From an uncultured Acinetobacter sp. (lineage in GTDB: Bacteria; Cyanobacteriota; Vampirovibrionia; Gastranaerophilales; Gastranaerophilaceae): a stretch of 34,875 nt of DNA. The notes below the pieces were generated by a model. That model was given only the letters and a program-made list of their open reading frames with translations. It was not told where the DNA came from and ran no database searches. The stretch spans positions 4,185 to 39,059 of the forward strand of contig ONVC01000007.1 in assembly GCA_900321205.1 (NCBI GenBank), read 5' to 3'. Made by a program: the position numbers and the translations under genes. Of the stretch, positions 15,690-22,885 are shown one piece after another; within the stretch, counting starts at the first letter, position 1, and each line of letters begins with the position of its first letter.

Positions 15690-16718
15690 CTAATATTGTT
15701 CAGGAAGTCCATTGGGTCTATAAATTTTGACAGATTCTCTACTATCTTGATTTGGATATTTTCGTCCTTGTTCTCTACCGTATTCATTTGCTTCTTGGTC
15801 TCCTTTTGAATCTTCAAGACTTTCTGCAACAGTCATTCCCTTTACTAGTACATTCTTGAACAAATCTGTAAATTCTCTTAAATCACTTATTGCTTTTGCA
15901 ACCTCAGCCCCTAGTTCTCCCCGTTTTGAGCCATCGCAATTTGCTTTTGAATGAAAATACTTATCTGCACCTATTGTATTTGCTTCTTTCATATCATTAT
16001 AATTTCTAATAAAATCAGATATTGTTCCAAGTATTTGATTTAAGGCATCTATACAATTATCAAGTATGGTTTTTGCAAAACTATTTTGAACTTTATTGTT
16101 TATTAAATCAGTAAAATATTTTATATAATCTTTAACCTCATTTAATAAATTTTCCGCACTGCTAACTAAACTATCAATTTGTTCAAATAAATCATCCAAA
16201 CAATCACACCTATCTTCTTTTGTCTCAATTTCTTCTACTGAACATTTGCAGTTAGGATGTGGTTTGTCAGGAACGTCAGATTCTTTATTATAGACAGTAT
16301 TGTCTAAATCCTGACATCTTTGACATGCGTTAGGATTTGTATGCCAAATATATCGGCTATTAGTTATTCTGCCCTTTAAAACAGGTGTATCTTCATAAGA
16401 ATATTTGTTGGTAAAATTAGCAGATAATTTTGCTATATTTTTTAAATCTTTTTCCTCATCTTTCGGAATTTCATATCCTATCGACAATATATAGTCCTTC
16501 ATTGCCAAATCAATAGCATCAATATCAGAGAGAATATCACTGACAAAGTTGTGTGAAAGAGTTGGAAGTTCTCTGTCGTAATTGTATTCTTCTTTTATAA
16601 AATCTCTTAAACTAAGCAAATTTTTCATAACTTTACTTCTGACCTCAGGATTAGAAATATTTTTTGTTTCAGATAAAATTTGTAAAAATTTTTGTCTTAC
16701 ATTTTTTGTATTAATCAT
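15690..16718 (-). CDS. Protein with phage minor-head-like Cys/His motif and C-terminal serum amyloid A-like domain
   Basis: The 342-residue protein is well started: AAGGAGGT sits five bases before the ATG. Residues 1-115 are helical and unrecognised. Residues 123-160 hold a Cys/His cluster, C132-x2-C135 followed by HPNCKC (154-159). It resembles the metal-binding motif at the end of Mu F/SPP1 gp7-like minor head proteins. Residues 170-235 are helical and possibly coiled. From 241 to the end it matches vertebrate serum amyloid A block by block: DMKEAN-x-IGADKYFH, KRGELG, AISDLRE, EDSKGDQEANEYGR and the terminal YRPNGLPEQY. Human SAA1, from memory, has DMREAN-x-IGSDKYFH, KRGPGG, AISDARE, EDSLADQAANEWGR and FRPAGLPEKY. 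No signal peptide is seen. SAA in animals binds lipid and retinol; the bacterial function is unknown. It is flanked by tRNA-linked repeats. Confidence 0.88.
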   Translation of the reverse strand: MINTKNVRQKFLQILSETKNISNPEVRSKVMKNLLSLRDFIKEEYNYDRELPTLSHNFVSDILSDIDAIDLAMKDYILSIGYEIPKDEEKDLKNIAKLSANFTNKYSYEDTPVLKGRITNSRYIWHTNPNACQRCQDLDNTVYNKESDVPDKPHPNCKCSVEEIETKEDRCDCLDDLFEQIDSLVSSAENLLNEVKDYIKYFTDLINNKVQNSFAKTILDNCIDALNQILGTISDFIRNYNDMKEANTIGADKYFHSKANCDGSKRGELGAEVAKAISDLREFTDLFKNVLVKGMTVAESLEDSKGDQEANEYGREQGRKYPNQDSRESVKIYRPNGLPEQY

Positions 16719-16739
16719 AATACCTCCTTATTTTTATAT

Positions 16740-17039
16740 TGATTTTGATAATAAAATTTTCAGCAGTATAAAACTAACATTTTTAACTTATGCTAGAAAT
16801 GTTTTTTACTATTTTGACCTATCCTACGCAGTCATAATTGGGATAATTGGATTTGTATTATTCCGAAACTTTGTTTCAAGGCGAATATATTTTTCATTAT
16901 ACATATTTTCAAAAATTACCTAAGGATTGTTAAGAAAAAATTACATCTTAACCCAGGTTTAAGTAGATATAAGACATACAAGTATATTTTAACAGTTAAA
17001 AACACCGTAAATATTATATTATAAATGGTTTTAACTAAC
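16740..17039. other. Gene-free stretch upstream of the SAA-domain gene
   Basis: I see no supportable gene, RNA or terminator in these AT-rich 300 bases. They lie between the Shine-Dalgarno site of the SAA-domain gene and repeat R2. They presumably contain that gene's promoter, but no convincing -35/-10 pair stands out. Confidence 0.5.
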
Positions 17040-17186
17040 CGACACAAAACGACACATTTTTCCATAAACACTTGATATTGTTTCAATACAGAGTTAAATT
17101 GTGTATGACAATTAAATAATATGGTCGAGAGTTCCAATCTCTCAACATATACCATTAAATACAAGTCCACTTTTTCGGGTACAGTT
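17040..17186 (+). repeat. Direct repeat R2, left copy (attachment-site-like)
   Basis: These 147 bases match 18363-18508 with only a handful of differences. The left end holds a short direct repeat (CGACACAAAACGACACA), of the kind integrases use as arm sites. The right part holds a tRNA 3'-end-like sequence (17123-17154) followed by a shared AAATACAAGTCCAC-containing tail. The two copies flank the acyltransferase gene exactly. No integrase is present in the window. Confidence 0.88.
17123..17154 (+). other. tRNA 3'-end-like fragment in R2 (left)
   Basis: It reads GGTC, then a T-arm-like hairpin GAGAG-TTCCAAT-CTCTC, then AACATAT, A and CCA, the layout of a tRNA T-arm, acceptor 3' strand, discriminator and CCA. 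No 5' half lies upstream. Loop position 57 is C, not the usual purine, so it may be a diverged remnant of an integration site. An identical copy is at 18445-18476. Confidence 0.6.
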
Positions 17187-17191
17187 TGTTT

Positions 17192-17264
17192 TGTATCAGC
17201 GATTTTGACATAAAGTATCGCAAGTTTGACATATTTAGTCGGAAGTTTATAAATTCTGTTTATA
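17192..17264 (+). repeat. Direct repeat R1, right copy
   Basis: This is the partner of 15370-15440, beginning about 38 bases after the CCA of the tRNA-like fragment. It contains the same ATTTTGACATAAAGTATCGC core and TTTGACATAT. Here the second TTGACA (17226-17231) lies 16 bases from TATAAA (17248-17253), so this copy may serve as the promoter of the acyltransferase at 17287. Confidence 0.85.
17226..17253 (+). promoter_or_regulatory. Promoter-like pair inside R1 ahead of the acyltransferase
   Basis: TTGACA and TATAAA with a 16-base spacer place a transcript start at about 17260, 27 bases before the ATG. The left R1 copy has lost the -10 match through a one-base deletion and substitutions. 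Confidence 0.45.
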
Positions 17265-17286
17265 TATTTATGGTAGAATAATCCGT

Positions 17287-18339
17287 ATGTATAAACCTAA
17301 AGCAAGAATAGAATTTATTGATATTATAAAAGGATTAGCAATAATTCTTGTAGTTATAGGTCATACAAGTCCGAATAAAACAGAAATTTTACCTTACAAA
17401 TCACTTATATATGCTTTTCATATGTCATTGTTTTTCATTCTTTCAGGCATGTTTGTTGCAACGAGCAGAGAAAATTATTCTTTGCAAACATTAAAAGATT
17501 TTCTACATAAAAATTTTATTGCATTAATTGTACCTTTTATGATTTGGGGCGCAATTTATATGAATTTTTCATTCTCAAATTTTGTATATCTGTGTTTCGG
17601 CTCTTGGATTAATTTTGCTCATATTCATACTTTAACTTCCTTATGGTTTATTGTTGTACTATTTGTTGCAAGAATTTATATTGAATTATTTTATATGTTG
17701 GTAAATAAATTAAAACTAAAAATGCAATATGCCGTTTTTGTTGCAATTCCGATTTTCTTTGCATTAGGTTTTTGTTTACCGCATCATAATGATGTATTAA
17801 CACAAAACGGGAATTTTTTAAGTTATGATATAGCATTTGTTGCGGCAGGATTTATGCTTATCGGTTCACTAACAAAACCATGTATAAAAAAACTTGTAAA
17901 CATTAAAAATATCTATTTAATACTTCTAATGTTAGTTTCAAGCTTACTGTTCATATATGGTTTTAGTTTGACTGATTATACGCATGAATTTGTACTAATG
18001 GCAAATGCTGTTTACCCAAACATACCTGCGTTCTTGTTTTGTTCTCTGACAGGAAGTTTGAGTATAATATCCGCAGGTATTTTAATATATAAGATTCCGA
18101 TAAAAAAACGAATACTTAACTTTTTAGGGCAGAATACATTAGGTATATTTTTGGTACATAGACACTTTGTTGTAGCGTTTTTAACTTTTTTACAAACAAA
18201 TACAGACTTAAACCGTTTATCTATAAATACAGTTGTAACAATCGCTTCATTAATTATTGCATCTTTAATTGTCGTATTAATAAACAGATATGCTCCTATA
18301 ATGTTTGGTAAAATAAATTTAGATTTAAAAAAAAATTAA
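17287..18339 (+). CDS. Acyltransferase family 3 membrane protein (O-acetyltransferase-like)
   Basis: The 350-residue integral membrane protein has about ten hydrophobic helices. It carries the acyltransferase-3 signature at its N-terminus: RIEFIDIIKGLAIILVVIGH with the catalytic-type His in VVIGHTS, then AFHMSLFFILSGMF. Members transfer acetyl or other acyl groups to sugars of surface polysaccharide, peptidoglycan or small molecules across the membrane. The Shine-Dalgarno match is weak. It is the only gene between the two R2 copies, with a promoter-like sequence in R1. That fits a mobile surface-modification cassette, comparable in principle with phage seroconversion genes. Its acceptor is unknown. 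Confidence 0.88.
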   Translation: MYKPKARIEFIDIIKGLAIILVVIGHTSPNKTEILPYKSLIYAFHMSLFFILSGMFVATSRENYSLQTLKDFLHKNFIALIVPFMIWGAIYMNFSFSNFVYLCFGSWINFAHIHTLTSLWFIVVLFVARIYIELFYMLVNKLKLKMQYAVFVAIPIFFALGFCLPHHNDVLTQNGNFLSYDIAFVAAGFMLIGSLTKPCIKKLVNIKNIYLILLMLVSSLLFIYGFSLTDYTHEFVLMANAVYPNIPAFLFCSLTGSLSIISAGILIYKIPIKKRILNFLGQNTLGIFLVHRHFVVAFLTFLQTNTDLNRLSINTVVTIASLIIASLIVVLINRYAPIMFGKINLDLKKN

Positions 18340-18362
18340 AGAGAGTCTGAAATTTTATTTAT

Positions 18363-18508
18363 CGACACAAAACGACACATTTTTCCATAAACACTTGATT
18401 TTACTTCAATACAGAGTTAAATTGTGTATGACAATTAAATATCAGGTCGAGAGTTCCAATCTCTCAACATATACCATTAAATACAAGTCCACTTTTTCAG
18501 GTACAGTT
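18363..18508 (+). repeat. Direct repeat R2, right copy, with tRNA 3'-end-like fragment at 18445-18476
   Basis: It is about 95% identical to 17040-17186, including the CGACACA arm-like repeats and the 32-base T-arm/acceptor/CCA-like sequence. Similarity stops just after GTACAGTT, and no R1 copy follows. It therefore marks the right boundary of the accessory region. Confidence 0.88.
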
Positions 18509-18692
18509 CATTATAGTCATTAAATCCAAATCAGTTTTTAAACTAGCAATTGCTAACCAATTTTTATAATTGTTTGCATTTGATACCAAATCTTTTAACA
18601 ATCAGCAACGAATCTTCACAATTGTTTTTTATTTGGCTTTTGTTATATTATATATCTGAGTTTGTATATTGGAAAAATAAGGATTAAGTGAG
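18509..18692. promoter_or_regulatory. Upstream region of the cupin gene with a 12-bp palindrome
   Basis: TAGCAATTGCTA (18544-18555) is a perfect palindrome and could be an operator. No gene is visible. Shine-Dalgarno-like AAGGAT occurs about nine bases before the cupin ATG. Confidence 0.3.
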
Positions 18693-19106
18693 ATGAATAA
18701 AACAGTTAAATTAATTATGGTTTTCTTTGTAATGATTTTGTGTGTAACAAATGCATCTTTTTCAGCCCAAAAGGAAGTATTATTAAAAACAACCTCGACC
18801 TGGGACAATGCGGAATATAAAAAATTAAAAATCAAAAAGCCGGAAGTAACAGTATTAAAAATTGTTATTAATGTCGGAGAAGAGTTACCCATTCACAAAC
18901 ACAATCTGGTTAACATAGCGTACGTAAAACAAGGTACTCTGACTGTTATTACGGATGAAGACAAAGAAATAACATTACAAGAAGGAGAAGTTTTGCCAGA
19001 GCTAATCGGAAAATATCACTACGGCAAAAATACAGGTAATAAGCCGGTAGAACTTATTGTTTTCTATATCGGAGAAAAAGGAACCCCTTTGTCTGTTAAC
19101 AAATAA
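18693..19106 (+). CDS. Exported single-domain cupin protein
   Basis: The 137-residue protein has an N-terminal signal peptide (about 1-25: basic MNKTVK, hydrophobic VFFVMILCV, then ASFSA cleavage-like site). A small cupin_2 barrel follows. Metal-ligand-like residues appear in motif 1 (GEELPIHKHNLVNIAYVKQG), which has two His and would be followed by the glycine of the conserved turn. Motif 2 (KYHYGKNTGNKPVEL) also supplies a His. Similar periplasmic cupins bind a metal or a small ligand, but no enzymatic role can be assigned. It is convergent with the AsmA-like gene 18 bases away. It lies just outside the accessory repeats. Confidence 0.82.
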   Translation: MNKTVKLIMVFFVMILCVTNASFSAQKEVLLKTTSTWDNAEYKKLKIKKPEVTVLKIVINVGEELPIHKHNLVNIAYVKQGTLTVITDEDKEITLQEGEVLPELIGKYHYGKNTGNKPVELIVFYIGEKGTPLSVNK

Positions 19107-19124
19107 CAACAAATGTTTTAAACA

Positions 19125-21716
19125 TTATCTGATTTCTTTTAATTCCAGACTGGTCTTGCCTTTGTTAATATCACCTTTTAACAGAATTCTGTAATAAATG
19201 GTATTCTTTTCATCAGCATTTATTTGAGGAATTTCTGATAATTTTGACTTATACATTTCTTTTGTATATTCAGGTCTGAATACTACCTTTAATATTAAGC
19301 TTACAGGAATACCAAATATTCTTATGCCTTTTGGAGCTTCTTTACTGTAATGCCAGAACAACTGCAAATCAGCATACTGTTTTTCCATCTCATAGCTTCC
19401 TTCCAGAAACATTGCAGACAACTCATGCCAAGTTGTTAATTTAATATTATTAATTTCAGTATTGTGAACGTAAAAAGAACCTTTTATATCATCCTTCATT
19501 AAATCTTTTTGTGATAAATCTAAATTCGTTATTTCTGATAATTTGTACTTGGTATCCTTAATCATAAATTCCTTATCACCAAGTTTCGGCATATACCCTT
19601 CTTTTACTTCAAAAGTACAATCAGCATCCAAAAATCTGAACATATCTTTCGCATCAATATCAACTTTTGCTCGTGCAATACCACTTATTTGATCCTGAAG
19701 GTTAAGAGTCATCTCTGCAACTTTGTTTGAGTTAATATTTTCAGCTTCAAATGTCATTTTTGAGATATTTTTCCCAAAATCATAAAATCCGTTTGCATTA
19801 ATTGTTCCGTCAGCAAACTTCATTTCTTTCATATTAAAGTTAAAAATATTATTTTTCATGCTTCCGACAAGCTTTACATTCTCAAGCACAAACTTGTCTC
19901 TTATAATCTTGTTAATAACTATTTCCCAATTATTAATAGTCATAGGATTTTCTTTAACTGTTTTTGAAAAATCCTTTGAGTGTGCTTTTCTTGGTTTTTT
20001 GTCTGTATCTTCTGTCGTTTCAAGAACAAGCTTGTCCAGAAAAAGTTTCATGTTGTAAATTAGCGTTTCGCCAAAAATGTTATTTTTCATACTCAGATTT
20101 GCTGAGTATTTTTCACCTTTATACAATCCGTTTGATGTTATATTAAATACACCATTTTGTGATGCGACATGAGCATTATCAATTTTGAAAGCTTTGTGTC
20201 TTGCTTTTATTATGTCAAAAGTTCCCAAAACCTGATTGTTTTTAAAATCGTATTTTAAGTCACCTTTAAATTCACCGCCTCTGACTTTTTCCCCGAAAGC
20301 ACCGATAATTGATGTCGGAGCAAATCCGTTGGTACGAATGGTCAAATATTGAGGAATAAATTTATCAGGGTCATTTTTATCTATATTTTTTATGAACAAC
20401 CCGTCACCTGAAAGAACAATTTTTTCTTTACCTGAGTTAAAATAAGAATATTTGTATTTTTTCAGATACAAGTCATTATCATCTTTGAAGGTGTTACCGT
20501 ATATTTTTCTTTTATATTCTCTAAGACCAAAGTAGAAAGAATTATAAATCAAATCGCTTTTTGCAGGAATGTCTATGTTGTAATAAACGTCAGGCTTTCT
20601 GTTTTTTATCTTGTAAACCAAATTAACATTAACAGAGTTTAATACAGTAAGGTTCGGAACAAATTTGAATTTAGGCGTAAGAGTTGTATTCATCTCTCCG
20701 ATTACTAATTTCTTTTGAGAATCTAATAAATCTGTAATATTAAGAGTATGAGTAACTCTTTCGTTACCCAAAGTTCCCTCTGAAACTGAATCTATAGATT
20801 TACCCCTAAAATTAAAAACTGCTTCTTTAAAGAACAAAGGTATATCAAACCATACGGCATTTGCTCCGAGGTTATTAGCAACACAAGTTCCCCAAAGACC
20901 CTCGCTGTTTATTTTTAAATTTACCCCAACAGTTCCTTTAAAATTTTTAAAATTTTCAAGAAACTTTTTGGAAGGGTCTTTTGATTTTTGGAACTTCAAC
21001 AACATCGGCATAATTTCTCCGACCGGAAGTTTTTCACCGTTTATATCAAATTCTTTTGCTTTATCTTTACCAATCAGAATTCCGTCTAAATAGAGGTGAG
21101 AGTTCCCTATTGATACTTTAAATTTATTTGCTTTAAGCGTGTTGTCTATAGCCTGAAAAGAACCTGACTCACCCAGTTTTAGCGTTTCTTTCAATAATGG
21201 AGTATTTATTGCCGCATTTAATTTTATAATTCCGGCATCAGCATTGAGGTTTTCTACTTTGATATTTACTTCATCGGATTTATAAACCAATTTCTTTATA
21301 TGTACTTCAGGAATTTTGTTTAGCTCAGATTTGCTATTTTTCTTCTTTTTCTTTTCTTTTTTAAATTGCTTTAAATAATTTCCGTCAATAAATATACTAT
21401 CTGCACTGACTAATGTCATATGCTTTTGTAAAAGTTCATATTTAAGAGCGACCTTTTTTATATCCGCAACCGTATTTTTCTTATTTTTTGCATCAATACT
21501 ATCAATATTTAAAATCATGACAAATTTCGGGGATATTTTCAGATTTAATCCCGTAATATTCGTTTCTGTTCCTGTTTTTTCAAGAATTGAGGACTGCAGT
21601 TTGTTTATTATCGCTTTATTGTTAATTATTGACGGTAAAACACATACTACGCTAAGATATAAAACAATTGCGAGTAGTAATAAAACACTAAAAGTAATTG
21701 CAAAAATCTTTTTCAT
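19125..21716 (-). CDS. Large AsmA-like envelope protein
   Basis: The 863-residue protein has one N-terminal membrane anchor (about 3-30, ITFSVLLLLAIVLYLSVVCVL) followed by a long periplasmic region. The region after the anchor (INKLQSSILEKTGTETNITGLNLKISPK) matches the start of AsmA-type proteins. The long beta-rich body and a C-terminal AsmA_2-like part follow. Members of the AsmA/YhdP/TamB group form bridge-like hydrophobic grooves and are linked to phospholipid or outer-membrane protein transport. A lysine-rich linker (about 115-130) follows the first domain. No Shine-Dalgarno match is seen before the ATG at 21716. It appears to be monocistronic and supports a two-membrane envelope. Confidence 0.8.
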   Translation of the reverse strand: MKKIFAITFSVLLLLAIVLYLSVVCVLPSIINNKAIINKLQSSILEKTGTETNITGLNLKISPKFVMILNIDSIDAKNKKNTVADIKKVALKYELLQKHMTLVSADSIFIDGNYLKQFKKEKKKKKNSKSELNKIPEVHIKKLVYKSDEVNIKVENLNADAGIIKLNAAINTPLLKETLKLGESGSFQAIDNTLKANKFKVSIGNSHLYLDGILIGKDKAKEFDINGEKLPVGEIMPMLLKFQKSKDPSKKFLENFKNFKGTVGVNLKINSEGLWGTCVANNLGANAVWFDIPLFFKEAVFNFRGKSIDSVSEGTLGNERVTHTLNITDLLDSQKKLVIGEMNTTLTPKFKFVPNLTVLNSVNVNLVYKIKNRKPDVYYNIDIPAKSDLIYNSFYFGLREYKRKIYGNTFKDDNDLYLKKYKYSYFNSGKEKIVLSGDGLFIKNIDKNDPDKFIPQYLTIRTNGFAPTSIIGAFGEKVRGGEFKGDLKYDFKNNQVLGTFDIIKARHKAFKIDNAHVASQNGVFNITSNGLYKGEKYSANLSMKNNIFGETLIYNMKLFLDKLVLETTEDTDKKPRKAHSKDFSKTVKENPMTINNWEIVINKIIRDKFVLENVKLVGSMKNNIFNFNMKEMKFADGTINANGFYDFGKNISKMTFEAENINSNKVAEMTLNLQDQISGIARAKVDIDAKDMFRFLDADCTFEVKEGYMPKLGDKEFMIKDTKYKLSEITNLDLSQKDLMKDDIKGSFYVHNTEINNIKLTTWHELSAMFLEGSYEMEKQYADLQLFWHYSKEAPKGIRIFGIPVSLILKVVFRPEYTKEMYKSKLSEIPQINADEKNTIYYRILLKGDINKGKTSLELKEIR

Positions 21717-21809
21717 ACAATATATATTACTATAAAAGTAAAATTAAATAAAATTTTTAATAATGTTGGCACGGAATTATACGTTAATAACTTTTCCCTT
21801 AAATAATAA

Positions 21810-21847
21810 AAATATCGGGTTGAATATTTATTATCAACCCGATATTT
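21810..21847 (-). terminator. Rho-independent terminator of the 22884-21859 gene
   Basis: A 14-bp perfect stem, AAATATCGGGTTGA (21810-21823) / TCAACCCGATATTT (21834-21847), has a 10-base loop. On the minus strand it is followed by a T-rich tract (TTTTATTATTT). It lies 12 bases beyond the stop of the secreted-protein gene. Confidence 0.85.
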
Positions 21848-21858
21848 GTAAAAATTTA

Positions 21859-22884
21859 TTAATATGTAAACTGATGAGTTCGTCCCTGCTTACTAATTGT
21901 AAACTGAAGCGGCTGCGGATCTTCTTTAAACTTCAAACAAAGTATTCTCATTGAAGAATTTGCTTTCAAATCATAGTTTTCAGGTAATGATTTAGAAAAT
22001 CTTGTAGCTTCCGCAACAACTCTTGCAAGTCTTACATTGTTTGCAATTGTGAAGCCGAATGACAAACCGCCTGTACAAACTGCTAACGGAACAGCCAAAG
22101 TATCTGCAACGTCTAATTTATCAAAATCTACAAATGTCGATGTTGTAACATCTTTTAATGCAGCAAGTCTTTCTGAATAAACTTTTTCAACTTTTATGTC
22201 GGTATTTGAGTTATTTTTAACAATGTATTCAAATGCGTGAACATATTTGTTTTCTTTATTTTTTAAACGATATTCATTAACTGTAACCGTAACATCGGCT
22301 TCTTCATTATAGAATTCTTCTTGATCGATACAGGTTAAATCAATCGGGTCATTATCCTCTGAATACGGAATCGCAGAAGTTTTTTCATTTCCTTTTGACA
22401 TTTTGTCATTTAATTTACTAACACCCTGTTTTAGCGGTTTTAAACCGTCAGGAAGAGTAAATAAGCCATCTAAGGCGCCGGACCTTGCATAGTCTATAAA
22501 ATCAAACTTGTATTCTTTATAAGCATCATTATCCTCAAGTGTTTCATATGCGAATTTCTGACTTTTAAAGAACTCAGTAACATCATTATTATCTTTGTCG
22601 TATGCTACGTCTGTTACAATATATACATCAGTATCTTGTAATGCAGGATAGAATTTCATATAGTAGTGACCGTCACCGTATGTTGCATAATATGCATTTC
22701 TTGCAAGTTTCTTTACCTCGACTTCATTACTTAAAAGACCATCCACAACAGGTACAACATTTCTTATATTCTGACCTTTTATTCTGTACGCATGATAATC
22801 TTTAATCATGCCGCCGGCATTTGCAGCCGCAGAGAATAGTACCATTAAGGATAATACACAAAGACCTTTTAGCATTTTTTTCAT
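21859..22884 (-). CDS. Secreted protein of unknown function
   Basis: The 341-residue protein has a clear Sec signal peptide (KKMLKGLCVLSLMVLFSAAANAGG, cleavage near residue 23). The mature part is mixed alpha/beta. It contains a Ser/Lys-rich middle (about 155-175) and a hydrophobic, glycine-containing segment near 275-295 (AVCTGGLSFGFTI). I do not recognise a domain. Only one base separates its ATG from the stop of the AI-2E permease gene (TAATATG), so the two are co-transcribed and probably translationally coupled. A strong terminator follows. Confidence 0.85.
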   Translation of the reverse strand: MKKMLKGLCVLSLMVLFSAAANAGGMIKDYHAYRIKGQNIRNVVPVVDGLLSNEVEVKKLARNAYYATYGDGHYYMKFYPALQDTDVYIVTDVAYDKDNNDVTEFFKSQKFAYETLEDNDAYKEYKFDFIDYARSGALDGLFTLPDGLKPLKQGVSKLNDKMSKGNEKTSAIPYSEDNDPIDLTCIDQEEFYNEEADVTVTVNEYRLKNKENKYVHAFEYIVKNNSNTDIKVEKVYSERLAALKDVTTSTFVDFDKLDVADTLAVPLAVCTGGLSFGFTIANNVRLARVVAEATRFSKSLPENYDLKANSSMRILCLKFKEDPQPLQFTISKQGRTHQFTY

Positions 22885-22885
22885 A

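Noticed and set aside
15677-15829. Upstream extension of the small Cys-rich membrane protein to a TTG at 15829
   Set aside because: This part lies in another frame of the SAA-domain gene, which has a perfect ribosome-binding site and convincing domains. The ATG at 15676 just after that gene's stop is the natural start.
15690-16718. Phage structural gene of a resident prophage
   Set aside because: Only the Cys/His motif recalls a minor head protein. No portal, terminase, capsid or tail gene is nearby, and the C-terminus is SAA-like.
17123-17154. A complete tRNA gene
   Set aside because: Only the T-arm and acceptor 3' strand with CCA are present. No matching 5' acceptor, D-arm or anticodon arm lies upstream, and the T-loop breaks the usual pattern.
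16916-17170. Minus-strand 84-codon frame across repeat R2
   Set aside because: It starts at a GTG, lacks a ribosome-binding site and reads through the tRNA 3'-end-like sequence and repeat. Such frames are typical by-products of tRNA-like DNA.
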